A program made the position numbers and the translations under genes. A stretch of 64,000 nt of DNA from positions 496,001-560,000 of the forward strand of contig NZ_CP022603.1 in NCBI RefSeq assembly GCF_002278035.1, written 5' to 3'. Of this stretch, positions 35,277 to 44,849 are shown in pieces. The notes under the pieces are model-generated. The model ran no database searches, was not told the origin of the DNA, and worked only from the letters and a program-made list of their open reading frames with translations. The DNA comes from Ochrobactrum quorumnocens. Lineage in GTDB: Bacteria; Pseudomonadota; Alphaproteobacteria; Rhizobiales; Rhizobiaceae. Positions within the stretch are counted from its first letter, which is position 1. Each line of letters begins with the position of its first letter.

Positions 35277-36410
35277 TTATATGCCCGCGCCACGAAGCAG
35301 ATTAAGCCGTGATTTACGTTTCTTAGGCGGCTCTGGTTCCTGAAACCGCAGCGAACGCGCCAACGCACTCAGTAAATCCGTTTGCGAAATGAGCCCCTGA
35401 ACAATGTTGTCCTGATCCGTAACCATAATTGCATGAGAGCGACCGTCTGTCAGCAGCGGCACCAGTTTAACAACCGGATCATCTTTTTGCGCCTTTACAG
35501 CATTGATCATTAAAACACCGACATTTGCCGCAATTTGGTTCAGCTCGCGCAACCCGATAGTGCCAAGCAGCTTTCCCTGTTCGCCAACCACCGGCAAGGT
35601 GCGAATATTGTGCTCTAGCAGCAAGCGCCGCGCTTCGTCTGGGCTGTCGTGCTCGGCGATGCTGATAACATCGCGCGACATGATGTCTTTGGCCGTCACT
35701 GTACCATGGGTGCGGATAAGCGCCTGCAACTCGACCTGCCTTAACAGTCGGTCCAGATCACCCGGGTCAATATCAAACGTCTCATCGACTTCTTTCAGCG
35801 CCGAAGCAACGTCGTCAGACGTAAAACCGACCCGCAAAGGAGCAGGAAGGTCATTGGTCTTATGGGTATTGGCAGGGGCCGCAACGGGCACATGCGGATA
35901 TTTCCGCCCAGCCAGTTTGTGAAAGGCGATGCCAAGGGCAACCAGCAACACAGAGTTCAACCCGACGGGTATGAAAGCAAAGTGATAGCCCAAATCGGTC
36001 ACGTTTGAGCCACCAATAATAGCTGTCAAAGCGGCAGCGCCACCTGGAGGATGCAAGCAACGCGAAAGCGACATGATCGCAATAGCCAGAGCAACACCGA
36101 CCCCGATGGCAATCAACGGATTACCTATGAAACGAACAACTGTGATGCCGACAAGCGCCGAGATCACATTTCCTCCGATGACTGACCAAGGTTGTGCCAG
36201 TGGACTGGCGGGAACTGCAAATATCAGCACTGCAGAAGCGCCGATTGGTGCCACGATCAAAGGCAGTCCAATCCCCTTACCCACAACGAGTGCGGTTATT
36301 AGACCCGTCAGGCAAATGCCGATCAATGCGCCAAGACTGCCAATTAACCGGTCGCGCAGATTGGCACCCGCCAATATGGGCACAAAAAGCCGAAAACCGT
36401 TGAACATCAT
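35277..36410 (-). CDS. HPP family membrane protein with CBS domain pair
   Basis: A 377-residue protein. The first 165 residues are a four-helix-plus membrane domain with the eponymous HPPGGAAAL at residues 120-128. A polar linker leads to two CBS domains (about 235-350), marked by IMSRDVISIAEHDSPDEARR and HAIMVTDQDNIVQGLISQTD. HPP-domain proteins are linked to nitrite transport in plants and cyanobacteria, and CBS pairs usually bind adenine nucleotides; the bacterial fusion form has no firm role. The gene is alone on the minus strand. The 170 bases between it and the previous gene hold nothing convincing. Confidence 0.9.
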   Translation of the reverse strand: MMFNGFRLFVPILAGANLRDRLIGSLGALIGICLTGLITALVVGKGIGLPLIVAPIGASAVLIFAVPASPLAQPWSVIGGNVISALVGITVVRFIGNPLIAIGVGVALAIAIMSLSRCLHPPGGAAALTAIIGGSNVTDLGYHFAFIPVGLNSVLLVALGIAFHKLAGRKYPHVPVAAPANTHKTNDLPAPLRVGFTSDDVASALKEVDETFDIDPGDLDRLLRQVELQALIRTHGTVTAKDIMSRDVISIAEHDSPDEARRLLLEHNIRTLPVVGEQGKLLGTIGLRELNQIAANVGVLMINAVKAQKDDPVVKLVPLLTDGRSHAIMVTDQDNIVQGLISQTDLLSALARSLRFQEPEPPKKRKSRLNLLRGAGI

Positions 36411-36792
36411 CGGTTCCTGTTTCTAACCGTGAGCAAGAATATTTATCGATCCCAACAAATTCAGTAACCGGAACAAGGAACGATGTCGCGCAGGCTTATA
36501 TCAAGTTGCCCCCGATTACGAGAATGCATTTTCATCAACGGCACAAACTTTAAACCTACGGCTCAAATTCAAGTGAACTCTATCAATGCGAATTTCATGG
36601 CTTTAGAGCATTTCCAGCAAAAGTGGGAACCGGTTTTGCGTTCGGAAATGCGTAAAACAAATAGTTACAGCGGTCCCAACGATTCAATATTAACTGGAGC
36701 CGCTGTAAGCTTCGCAAAAACAAAGAGATAGAGTTAATTCTTCAGACTCGCTAAAGAACTTCTGCCTGTTTCAAGTATCAAGGACGACTCGC
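36411..36792. other. 382-base intergenic region with mosaic element
   Basis: No gene is supported. The left 190 bases carry no recognised feature, the middle is the repeat entered separately at 36604-36709, and the promoter of the arginase-like gene should be in the last 80 bases. Confidence 0.6.
36604..36709. repeat. Two-hairpin intergenic mosaic element, copy 6 (longest)
   Basis: Stem one is GCATTTCC ... GGAAATGC enclosing CAAAAGTGGGAACCGGTTTTG, itself nearly palindromic; stem two is TTACAGCGG ... CCGCTGTAA (36665-36708) with CAATATTAACTGG in the loop. The same order and the same loop sequence occur at 27429-27522, so these are two copies of one composite element. Confidence 0.8.
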
Positions 36793-37611
36793 ATGAAATC
36801 GAGCATCATCACCTCGCAAGGCCGTGTAGCAGACCGTACTCCCGGCGCTATTCCGGGGGCCCTCGCCGTCGCCAACGCTCTGGCAGCACGTTACGATCTT
36901 TCCATAAAGACGGTTGGCACACCTGCACCTGCTGTCTCCGATGACTGGAGCGAAGCACTTCCGCAAGCGCGTGAAACGCTCAAAGGTCTTGCGGCAGCTG
37001 TTTCCGAAGAACTGACCGCTGGACGCAGACCGCTCCTTGCCACCAACACCTGTTCGGCAAGCCTTGCGACCATTCCACAAGCAGCCAGCCAGATAGATGG
37101 ACTGACCGTTCTGTGGGTCGATGCACATGGCGATTTCAACACGCCGGAAACAACCGGATCAGGCTACATGGGCGGAATGGCGCTCGCTGGTATCTGCGGA
37201 CTTTGGGATAGCGGACACGGCGGCAATGTAACACCTGAAAAGGTGGTGATTTTCGGAGCGCGCGACATTGATCCAGATGAAATGGAAACGCTCAATCGCA
37301 ACAATGTAACTGTGATCAGGCCCGAAGCCGCGAATGCACAGTCGCTTTTAACGGCGATCGGTGCAGGCCCGGTCTGGGTACACATTGACTGGGATGTCAT
37401 GGAGCCGGGGCTAATTCCAGCCGCTTATGCAATCGTAAATGGTTTGCTCGCGCCACAACTGCGCGATGCACTGGCCGCAATTCCTTCGTCGCAGATAGCG
37501 GCTATCGAACTTGCAGAATTTGAATTGCCAGAACACCAGCAATCAGCTGATCGTGCCCTTGACCTGATCCTTGAAATCACCGCTCCGCTTTATGAAAACA
37601 TTGGAGCTTGA
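36793..37611 (+). CDS. Arginase/agmatinase-fold protein with altered metal site
   Basis: A 272-residue ureohydrolase-fold protein. The second and third metal motifs are clear: DAHGDFN at residues 110-116 and HIDWDVMEPG at 197-206. The first motif, normally GGDHS, is NTCSAS at 85-90, so the usual first His ligand is missing. It may bind one metal ion, use another residue, or act on a substrate other than arginine. The C-terminal Glu of the family (ELAEFE) is present. It is monocistronic, followed by a terminator-like hairpin. I would call it arginase-like, not arginase. Confidence 0.85.
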   Translation: MKSSIITSQGRVADRTPGAIPGALAVANALAARYDLSIKTVGTPAPAVSDDWSEALPQARETLKGLAAAVSEELTAGRRPLLATNTCSASLATIPQAASQIDGLTVLWVDAHGDFNTPETTGSGYMGGMALAGICGLWDSGHGGNVTPEKVVIFGARDIDPDEMETLNRNNVTVIRPEAANAQSLLTAIGAGPVWVHIDWDVMEPGLIPAAYAIVNGLLAPQLRDALAAIPSSQIAAIELAEFELPEHQQSADRALDLILEITAPLYENIGA

Positions 37612-37620
37612 TACCGATTG

Positions 37621-37661
37621 GAGCGCCTGAATTGAACAGGATTTTACTCTGGCGCTCTTTT
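37621..37661 (+). terminator. Probable terminator after arginase-like gene
   Basis: Stem GAGCGCC (37621-37627) / GGCGCTC (37651-37657) with a 23-base loop, followed by TTTTCT. The loop is long but the position, ten bases after the stop codon, and the T-run fit. Confidence 0.65.
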
Positions 37662-37670
37662 CTATGACGA

Positions 37671-38891
37671 TCAGAAAATGGAAGCAATGCGTGCAGGCTT
37701 CGATGATGAAGACATGCTCGTCACAACGACCATCTTGTCAAATTCACCACGTTTGAACGCATTTAGAAACCGCTTATAATCTTTGAACACCACACAGCCA
37801 TTTGAATCGCCAGCGCGGCGCAGCATATAGGTATGGGCCAACAGTCCGTCCCGATTATACGGGTTGCGTCCATCGGCAGGAAGCAAACGCACAGCTTCAA
37901 CACCGTGGAAAAGACTTTCCCGCATACGAAGCTTATAGGTGCTCGGCGGCGTGGCCCCGCGCATCTTCTGGTCAACATAACGCGGGTTGTCGCGCATGTG
38001 GCCCATGCCTGAATGGGCTTCCAGCTTTTCACCGCTAGGCAGATAAACTGTCGCTGCGGAGATATCATAAATCGCCGTCTTGTTACGCGCTGCCTGACCG
38101 AAGAGCCGACCAAAAAGGCCGCGTTGAATATTCTCGGTTTGGCCACTTGGAGGCGCATAAGCCAGCTGTGTTTTTTCCTGTTTTTCAGGCTTTGCAACAG
38201 TTGGTTTATCGATGATGGGCTTCTGGCCAGGAAAAGGAACTTCGTCAGGCACGAAGCTGTCTGTATCATTTTCAATAGGCGCACGCGCCATTTGTGTATC
38301 TGGTGCAGCCACCGGAACGGGAACCGCATCGCCGGATGACAAAGCAGCCACTGAACTTTCAGTATAATCTTGTGCAGCCATCTGCGCCGTTTTCGAGGCT
38401 GACTCCAAAACGGCCGGAGAAATCACATCTTGGATGGGCGCAAGCTGTGCCACGCGCTCCTCGCGCGGTTCAGTTATCACGGTCACCGCAACCGGCACGT
38501 CTTCTATAACCGATTCAGGACCGACATCTGCAATGATCGCCGCATCCGCAATTGCTTTGTTGCGCCGCCAATCAAGATTGGAATAGGGCGCATCGGCAGT
38601 ATAGGCTTCGATGAAGCGCTGACGGATAACATGACCCATGCCGATTTTTTGATCTACAACGGCTAATCGATGGGGTGTTGCCGTCGGAAGACGTCGCATG
38701 ACAGGTGCTAAAGGCACGAAAGCCGGCAGAACGGCTTCTACAGTACCCAACGCGGTCATAAGACAGCTACCTGCCAGAAGGCCGGTACCCAACAGACCTG
38801 CAATACGCAAAATACCTTTAAATACAAAGGGGTTAGGGATATTAATCCCACGCGGCAAAGCGAAATTATACGTTTCTGTGACGAACGCCAT
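37671..38891 (-). CDS. DUF2778 (Tlde1-like) exported protein
   Basis: A 406-residue protein with one N-terminal membrane segment (about residues 24-52), a long low-complexity linker rich in Pro, Val and Glu (about 60-270), and a C-terminal DUF2778 domain (about 275-395). The domain contains SGMGHMRDNP, GATPPSTYKL and the likely catalytic pair His353 (LAHTYML) and Cys366 (SNGCVVF). DUF2778 covers the Tlde1 family of L,D-transpeptidase-like effectors, but here the protein is membrane-anchored, no type VI genes are near, and no immunity gene is seen. A periplasmic peptidoglycan role is likelier than an antibacterial one. AGGACGAG precedes the ATG. Confidence 0.85.
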   Translation of the reverse strand: MAFVTETYNFALPRGINIPNPFVFKGILRIAGLLGTGLLAGSCLMTALGTVEAVLPAFVPLAPVMRRLPTATPHRLAVVDQKIGMGHVIRQRFIEAYTADAPYSNLDWRRNKAIADAAIIADVGPESVIEDVPVAVTVITEPREERVAQLAPIQDVISPAVLESASKTAQMAAQDYTESSVAALSSGDAVPVPVAAPDTQMARAPIENDTDSFVPDEVPFPGQKPIIDKPTVAKPEKQEKTQLAYAPPSGQTENIQRGLFGRLFGQAARNKTAIYDISAATVYLPSGEKLEAHSGMGHMRDNPRYVDQKMRGATPPSTYKLRMRESLFHGVEAVRLLPADGRNPYNRDGLLAHTYMLRRAGDSNGCVVFKDYKRFLNAFKRGEFDKMVVVTSMSSSSKPARIASIF

Positions 38892-39083
38892 ACTACTCGT
38901 CCTGAATAATAACTGGTTTTCTCGCTGTCGCTTTGCATGAAAGTTCGGCGGAAAAGCGAAGCAATCATGGCGAAAGTGCTAACTTGAAAGTCACACTCAG
39001 CATGCAGAATTATGGTAACTAAATTCTTTACAATCGCTCAGCCGAAACAAAGAAAGTCTGGCTGTCGCTGTCAGGCAGGGTCA

Positions 39084-40192
39084 CTATGCCGTGAGCAAAT
39101 AGTCGAAATGGCTAACGTTCCGAAACTCAAAACCCTCGACCGCCACGCGATTACGCCCGCGGCGTTTCACGCCTAGAAGGGCAATATCTGCGCGTTCCGC
39201 AGTATCCCAAATTGTCTCGTGCTCGCGCATAAGCGCCACGCCAAAACTGCTGGTAATTTTGCGCCCATTTGGCAACATCGAGAAACTATAGCGTGCCACA
39301 TGATTGCACAGGCGATTGGCAAAGATTTCGCTTTGCTGTGCGCCGCCTTCGACAATCAAGATGAATTCTACGCCACCAACACCTGATCGCCAATAGAATG
39401 ACCGAATTCATCGTTGATTGCTTTGAAATGGTCGATATCTGCAATGATGACCGCGCGATTATCGCAAGCCGATGTGTTGAGTTTCCTTTGAACAGATCGT
39501 TCCAATCCACGACGATTAAGAGCGGCTGTTAGCGGATCAGAGTCACGCTCCCCTTGCAGTTCGTTGATCACGTCAGCGGTCGCAACAACGAGAATAACGA
39601 GGCCGAGCAATATACTGATGAATGAGACGGAAATCGTTACAAGAGTCCAGTATTGGGAATTGATCAATTGCTGGGTGCTCTGAACACCATCGAGCATGTT
39701 GAAAGTTAGCACGCTTCGGAGAAAGAAATGCAGCGCAAATATCACAAGTAGACTGTGCAATGTCCGCTCGATCCAATTGCCTTCCACTAGTCTCCGAAAC
39801 TTTATACAAAGGACAGCAATCAGTGCTCCAAGCCCGAAATTTGAAACAACCGCCATATATTTGTAAGCAATACCAGCTTGCCCGAGATAGGCAATTACCA
39901 CCAATGTAAGCACACTAATCGACGCACCCGTAAACGGGGAAAACTGCTTGCCAAGACGAACCATCACAGCTTCGCAAAAGAAAAGTCCGGCCAGAAGATA
40001 GAAGGCAGTTGCTGCAAATACCGCCCCATTTAAGCTCTGCAAAAGATGCAGAACCTGCAGCGGTAAGCCAGCCGCAAAGGTTGCGAATCCCAGTCCAAAT
40101 AGCAATATGTGCCTGCGTCTGGTGTCGAGCATCCAAACGCCCGACATTGTCGTCGCAAACAACATAATCAAGAGAGGCGGAACAAATTTCAC
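39084..40192 (-). pseudogene. Diguanylate cyclase (GGDEF) gene broken by an internal deletion/frameshift
   Basis: Two minus-strand frames together make one GGDEF protein. The first (start 40192, stop 39368) has six or seven helices, then the GGDEF domain opening (DPLTAALNRRG, ADIDHFKAINDEFGHSIGDQ). The second continues GVGGVEFILIVEGG from 39383 to 39084, with the closing GVKRRGRNRV. The two frames meet at about 39370-39385. Between the GHSIGD motif and the GGDEF signature a normal domain has about 20 residues more, so roughly 55-60 bases seem to be lost out of frame. The signature itself reads GGVEF. It was probably a membrane diguanylate cyclase; now it is likely inactive. Confidence 0.8.
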
Positions 40193-40557
40193 GACAGATG
40201 ATACCGTTAAATTAAAAATGCATGAAAATCGATATTGATCCCCTTTAAAACGGTAACAAACGATTTAAATCAAGTGGACTATTAGTTTAAATAAGAAGAA
40301 ACTCCATTTAATTACTTTATTATAAAATAATAGTATTCTAATAATAACCGACAATCAACAGGATCGCTGCGTATATAGAGAATTTTGGATTCTACCGACT
40401 TCCAGTTATCCCCAGACATTGATTTTACACACTCGCCAAATATGGCAAGAAACGCCAAGAATACCAACATTACCTGTTACTAAATTTATTGAGGGCTTGG
40501 TGACGAAGTTCTGAAATGTCATTTTATCAATACGCACAGCCCCAGCGGAGAAAACAT
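40193..40557. other. 365-base AT-rich intergenic region
   Basis: Very AT-rich compared with its surroundings, especially 40205-40350. No coding frame or clear dyad is seen. It should hold the promoter of the exonuclease gene and the former promoter of the broken GGDEF gene. Confidence 0.55.
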
Positions 40558-41556
40558 ATGCGCCATCAGTTCGACCTTTTTACTCCTCCAGCAGTGGACG
40601 GGAGAAAACAGGCGGAACTGCGCCCTACCCGCACCAAACCCGGCAAGACAACCGGTATGGATGAAACGGAAATGGTACAGCGCCTCAAGGACAGTGGTCG
40701 TTATCGGATTTTGCAGAGACTCGACCCTGCCCCGATTGTGCCCAATGCTGACAAACTTGCTTTCCCGCGTCTTGGCGTTGTGGTCGATACGGAAACCACT
40801 GGCTTGAGTGCCGCACAGGAAGAAATTATCGAGATCGGTGCGGTAGCCTTCCGCTATGCAGATGATGGCTCTATTGGTGATGTCTGCGCCACTTTTGGTG
40901 CATTGCAGGAACCATCTAAACCTATTCCAGCGGAGATCACGCGCATTACCGGTATCACCGATGAGATGGTGGCAGGGCAGATGATCCCGCGCGCGAAACT
41001 GGAAGCCTTGATCGCAGACGCTGATCTGATCATCGCGCATAATGCGGGTTTCGACCGACCATTTCTTGAGCGATTTTCGCCAACCTTTGCCAACAAGCCA
41101 TGGGCCTGCTCGGTGAAAGAAATCGATTGGACCGAACGTGGCTTTGAAGGAACCAAGCTTGGCTATCTGATCGGTCAAAGCGGCTATTTTCATAATGGCC
41201 ACCGCGCCGAGGATGATTGTCAGGCATTGTTGGCGGTGTTGCGCGAAACATCAGGCCGAAAACAAACCCCATTTTCAGAACTGCTCAAAGCCAGCCGCAA
41301 ATCGCGCCTGCGCATCTATGCTGAAAACAGTCCATTCGAAATGAAGGACAAGCTGAAAGAGCGGCGCTATCGCTGGTCTGATGGCACTGATGGTCGTCCG
41401 AAATCCTGGTGGACGGAAGTCGACGAGGACGAACTGGACACGGAACTGGAGTATCTGCGTACGGAAATTTACGGCTGGCGTGATGCCGATCCGCTTATCT
41501 TGAAGCTGACCGCCACCGAGCGTTACAAAGAGCGGGCGCCACTCAGATCAAAATAG
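40558..41556 (+). CDS. DEDDh 3'-5' exonuclease (DnaQ-like)
   Basis: A 332-residue protein. I choose the ATG at 40558, with GGAG seven bases upstream, over an in-frame ATG at 40516. The three exonuclease motifs are intact: Exo I VVDTETTG (Asp77, Glu79), Exo II HNAGFDRPFL (161-170) and Exo III HRAEDD (215-220), where His215 and Asp220 define the DEDDh class. The extra C-terminal 100 residues have charged and Trp-rich segments (KSWWTEVDEDE) seen in stand-alone family members but not in polymerase epsilon subunits. It probably trims DNA or RNA 3' ends in the cytoplasm. A strong terminator follows directly. Confidence 0.92.
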   Translation: MRHQFDLFTPPAVDGRKQAELRPTRTKPGKTTGMDETEMVQRLKDSGRYRILQRLDPAPIVPNADKLAFPRLGVVVDTETTGLSAAQEEIIEIGAVAFRYADDGSIGDVCATFGALQEPSKPIPAEITRITGITDEMVAGQMIPRAKLEALIADADLIIAHNAGFDRPFLERFSPTFANKPWACSVKEIDWTERGFEGTKLGYLIGQSGYFHNGHRAEDDCQALLAVLRETSGRKQTPFSELLKASRKSRLRIYAENSPFEMKDKLKERRYRWSDGTDGRPKSWWTEVDEDELDTELEYLRTEIYGWRDADPLILKLTATERYKERAPLRSK

Positions 41557-41557
41557 T

Positions 41558-41584
41558 AAAAAGGCCGCATTAAGCGGCCTTTTT
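41558..41584. terminator. Bidirectional rho-independent terminator
   Basis: AAAAAGGCCGC, loop ATTAA, GCGGCCTTTTT: a perfect stem with A-run and T-run, so it works on both strands. It lies between the convergent exonuclease (stop 41556) and amidase (stop 41587) genes and ends the 51275-to-41587 operon. Confidence 0.93.
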
Positions 41585-41586
41585 AC

Positions 41587-42975
41587 TTATCCAATGACTG
41601 GCCAAGCCCGTTGCGCTGGCCGCATATCCTCGTAGGCTTTTGCAAGCCTCAACACACCCAGATCATCAAAACGCTGACCGAAAATCTGCAAACCAATGGG
41701 CAGACCCTTTGAGGTATAGCCGCAATTGATGGAAACAGCGGGCTGCTCCGACATATTGAGCGAAACCGTAAAGGCGATATGCTCGAATGGACGCTGCGGA
41801 TCATTGATCGGCGATGCCCATTCTGCCGGATAGGTCGCCATTGGCGCCGTCGGCGAAATGATGAAGTCAAAGCCTTTCGATGCAGCAAGTGCTGCATTGC
41901 GCATGGCATCAATCTGGGCGAAGCCTGTGTAGACTTCTTCCCCAGATAGATTTTCTGCGGTTTCGGTCCACTGATAGATATATGGAAGGATTTTCGCACG
42001 GTTTACAGTCGTCATCTTCTTAATATCCGACCATGACCGCGCCCGCCAGAAACGATCAAGACCGTCAATCATCGTGCGATTCAAGAACGGCGCAACCGGC
42101 TCGATAATGGCGCCCGCGTCGGCAAATAGCTTCGCTGCGGCTTCCACCGCTGCCTTGGTTTCTTCGCCAACCTCTTCACCAAAACCGGCATCCATCCAGA
42201 GACCGATCTTCAGGCCCTTCACATCGATATCAAGATCCATCCAGTCAATCGGCTGATAAGGCAAGCTCATGCCGTCACGACGATCTGGTTTTGACAAAAC
42301 CGACATATAAAGCGCGGTATCGGCAACATCTCGGGTCATAGGACCGGCAACCCGGCCTAAAAATGCCGGATCAATCGGGATACGCCCGAAGGACGGCTTG
42401 AGGCCCACAAGACCACACCAGCCAGCAGGCAAACGAACCGAACCACCAATATCTGTGCCGACATGCAAAGGTCCGTAACCGGCAGCAGCAGCACTACCCG
42501 CCCCTGCACTTGAACCACCCGGATTGGTGTTCAAATCCCATGGATTACGCGCGAGCTTATGGAAACTTGATAGCCCTGAAGACAACATGCCAAGATCCGG
42601 CATGGTCGTCTTGCCGAGCAGCACTCCGCCAGCTTCACGCGTGCGAGCAGCAGCCGGGGCGTCAGCTGCAGCAGGCTTCAACGGCAATGCCGCACAGCCT
42701 AGCGGTACGGGCAAACCTTCTGTTGCGATATTTTCTTTGAGCGTCAGCGGCACACCGTCAATTGCGCCCACCGGTTCACCCTTCCCCCAGCGCGCTTCCG
42801 ATGCTTTTGCCGCTGCACGCGCAGCATCCGGATCATAAGCCCAGAGTGCATTGAGTTTCGGTTCATAGGCTTCAATGCGATTAATAACTGCTTCTGTTAC
42901 TTCTACCGGAGAAAGCGTCTTGGTTTTATAGGCATCGACAAGCGCAACGGCAGACAAATCTGCAAGATTTGACAT
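41587..42975 (-). CDS. Amidase (amidase-signature family)
   Basis: A 462-residue hydrolase with the Ser-cisSer-Lys triad readable as Lys80 (PLTLKENI), Ser155 (PGGSSAGAG) and Ser179 (TDIGGSVRLP). It should hydrolyse a carboxamide or ester in the cytoplasm. It is not GatA in context, since no gatB/gatC are adjacent. The gene is the last of a nine-gene minus-strand operon, 15 bases after the ABC ATPase gene, so the substrate is probably what the transporter brings in, with the released part handled by the SDR and aldehyde dehydrogenase at the operon's start. Confidence 0.93.
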   Translation of the reverse strand: MSNLADLSAVALVDAYKTKTLSPVEVTEAVINRIEAYEPKLNALWAYDPDAARAAAKASEARWGKGEPVGAIDGVPLTLKENIATEGLPVPLGCAALPLKPAAADAPAAARTREAGGVLLGKTTMPDLGMLSSGLSSFHKLARNPWDLNTNPGGSSAGAGSAAAAGYGPLHVGTDIGGSVRLPAGWCGLVGLKPSFGRIPIDPAFLGRVAGPMTRDVADTALYMSVLSKPDRRDGMSLPYQPIDWMDLDIDVKGLKIGLWMDAGFGEEVGEETKAAVEAAAKLFADAGAIIEPVAPFLNRTMIDGLDRFWRARSWSDIKKMTTVNRAKILPYIYQWTETAENLSGEEVYTGFAQIDAMRNAALAASKGFDFIISPTAPMATYPAEWASPINDPQRPFEHIAFTVSLNMSEQPAVSINCGYTSKGLPIGLQIFGQRFDDLGVLRLAKAYEDMRPAQRAWPVIG

Positions 42976-42990
42976 TTAAGTTCCCTTTTA

Positions 42991-43839
42991 TCATTCCGGT
43001 AATTGGAGGTTGGCAGTCTTGCGCGGAGCCCGTTTGCGCCGTCCAGAAAAAGGCTTTGGCACCGCATCAACGAGCGCACGGGTATATTCGTGCTGCGGAT
43101 CGTCGAAGACTTCGTTGGTGGGTCCCTCTTCGACGATATTGCCGCGATAAATCACGGCCACGCGGTCGGTAATCGCACGCACGACACCAAGATCGTGGCT
43201 GATGAAAAGATAGCTAAGGCCAAATTTTTCCTGCAAATCCATCATCAGGTTTAGTACCTGCGCCTGAATGGAAACATCAAGCGCCGAGACTGGCTCGTCG
43301 GCAACGATGAGTGCAGGCTTGGTAATCAGAGCGCGCGCAATCGCGATACGCTGACGCTGCCCCCCAGAGAATTCATGGGGGTATTTGTCTGCCGATGCGG
43401 GCGGCAGACCAACCGCTGCCAGCACCTCCGCAACGCGTTCATTGCGTTCAGCAGTGCTTGTTCCACGTTCCAGCGAGACAATCGGCTCGGATATAATCCG
43501 CCTCACTGTATGGCGTGGATCGAGAGAGCCGTAAGGGTCCTGAAAAATCGCCTGGAAGCCTTTACGCGCTTCACGCAACCCACCGCGATCCAGCGCATAA
43601 ATATCCTGCCCGTTGATCAGGATCTGCCCAGATTGCGGTCGTTCCAGCCCCATCACAGCACGCGCAAGCGTGGATTTACCGGAACCACTTTCGCCAACAA
43701 TGCCAAGGCTTTGCCCTGCTTCAATGTCAACACTGACGCCGTGGAGTACGCGCAGGCTCTCCTGCTTCGACAAAAACGAAGCACGTGGCAGACGATATTC
43801 ACGCACAACGTTGCGCACTTCCAGAATGTGTTTCGTCAT
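42991..43839 (-). CDS. Peptide-type ABC transporter ATP-binding protein (DppF/OppF type)
   Basis: A 282-residue ATPase. The start at 43839 gives an ATGA overlap with the preceding ATPase gene. Walker A is [16 protein letters not shown], the signature is FSGGQRQR (Phe replaces the usual Leu), and Walker B is LIVADEPVSALD. The C-terminal HEYTRALVDAVPKP is the oligopeptide-family tail, here followed by a basic stretch (SGRRKRAPRK). It pairs with the DppD-type ATPase to drive the permeases at 44846-46656. Confidence 0.94.
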   Translation of the reverse strand: MTKHILEVRNVVREYRLPRASFLSKQESLRVLHGVSVDIEAGQSLGIVGESGSGKSTLARAVMGLERPQSGQILINGQDIYALDRGGLREARKGFQAIFQDPYGSLDPRHTVRRIISEPIVSLERGTSTAERNERVAEVLAAVGLPPASADKYPHEFSGGQRQRIAIARALITKPALIVADEPVSALDVSIQAQVLNLMMDLQEKFGLSYLFISHDLGVVRAITDRVAVIYRGNIVEEGPTNEVFDDPQHEYTRALVDAVPKPFSGRRKRAPRKTANLQLPE

Positions 43840-44849
43840 GCCATCACCTCGCCTTCGCAAGGATGGAAACAGGCAGCGCGATGTGTGATCCCGTTGTTCT
43901 CATCCAACACATCAAGAGGCGGGATTGTCAGCCGGCAATCATCCTGCACAAAGGCGCAGCGATCAGCAAATGAGCAATGCGCCGGACGTGTAAGCGGATC
44001 AGGCACGACGCCCGGAATGGCTTTCAACCGTTGCCGCCCGCCGGAGCTATGTCGCACCAGTGCCGCGCCATGCGGTGACGCCGCAAACAGACCTCGTGCA
44101 TAAGGATGCGCCATACGACGAAAGACGGCTTCGGTTCGCCCCGTTTCCACAATCCGCCCTGCATACATGACGGCAATACGGTCGGTCATTTCCGAGACCA
44201 CACCAAGATCATGCGTGATCAGCATCAGCGCCGTTCCGGTCTCATCGATCAGTTCATCCATGAGATCGAGGATTTGCGCCTGTACCGTCACATCAAGTGC
44301 AGTTGTCGGTTCATCAGCAATCAGCAGGTCAGGCTCGCAGGCTATTGCCATAGCGATCATCACGCGCTGGCGTTGACCACCCGAAAGCTGGTGCGGATAT
44401 AGATCAAGATTGAAGCGCGGTGCGGGCAATCCAACACGGTCGAGCAACTCGCGAGCCTTCCGCTCGGCATCGGTGCGGCTTTCGCCGAGATGCAGACGGC
44501 GACCTTCGGCAATCTGTGCTCCAATGGATTTCACTGGATTAAGCGCAGTCATCGGCTCCTGAAAAATCATCGCCATGCGGCGTCCACGCATTTTGCATAA
44601 TTGCGCCTCCGGCAAAGACGCGAGGTCTTGACCGTCAAACCGGAGCTTGCCACGCACGCGCATACGATCGGGAAGCAGCCCCATGGCCGCAAGGGCGGTA
44701 ATAGATTTACCGCTGCCGGATTCACCTACGATGCCTAAACGTTCGCCGCGATTAAGTGTCAGCGTGATGTCGGAAACAATATCCGCGACCTTCAAGCCAA
44801 TGGGTAGTTCCACGGACATATTTATCATTTCAAGCAAAGGTGTTGTCAT
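43836..44849 (-). CDS. Peptide-type ABC transporter ATP-binding protein (DppD/OppD type)
   Basis: A 337-residue ATPase with Walker [17 protein letters not shown], signature [16 protein letters not shown] and Walker [13 protein letters not shown]. The C-terminal oligopeptide domain holds the Cys-rich segment expected for iron-sulfur or disulfide binding in this family ([17 protein letters not shown]). Both ends overlap its neighbours by four bases, so it is translationally coupled to the permease gene before it and the second ATPase gene after it. Confidence 0.94.
   Translation of the reverse strand: MTTPLLEMINMSVELPIGLKVADIVSDITLTLNRGERLGIVGESGSGKSITALAAMGLLPDRMRVRGKLRFDGQDLASLPEAQLCKMRGRRMAMIFQEPMTALNPVKSIGAQIAEGRRLHLGESRTDAERKARELLDRVGLPAPRFNLDLYPHQLSGGQRQRVMIAMAIACEPDLLIADEPTTALDVTVQAQILDLMDELIDETGTALMLITHDLGVVSEMTDRIAVMYAGRIVETGRTEAVFRRMAHPYARGLFAASPHGAALVRHSSGGRQRLKAIPGVVPDPLTRPAHCSFADRCAFVQDDCRLTIPPLDVLDENNGITHRAACFHPCEGEVMA

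Noticed and set aside
40380..40450. TTATCCCCA as a DnaA box near a replication origin
   Set aside because: A single imperfect match in an AT-rich promoter region, with no cluster of boxes and no replication genes.
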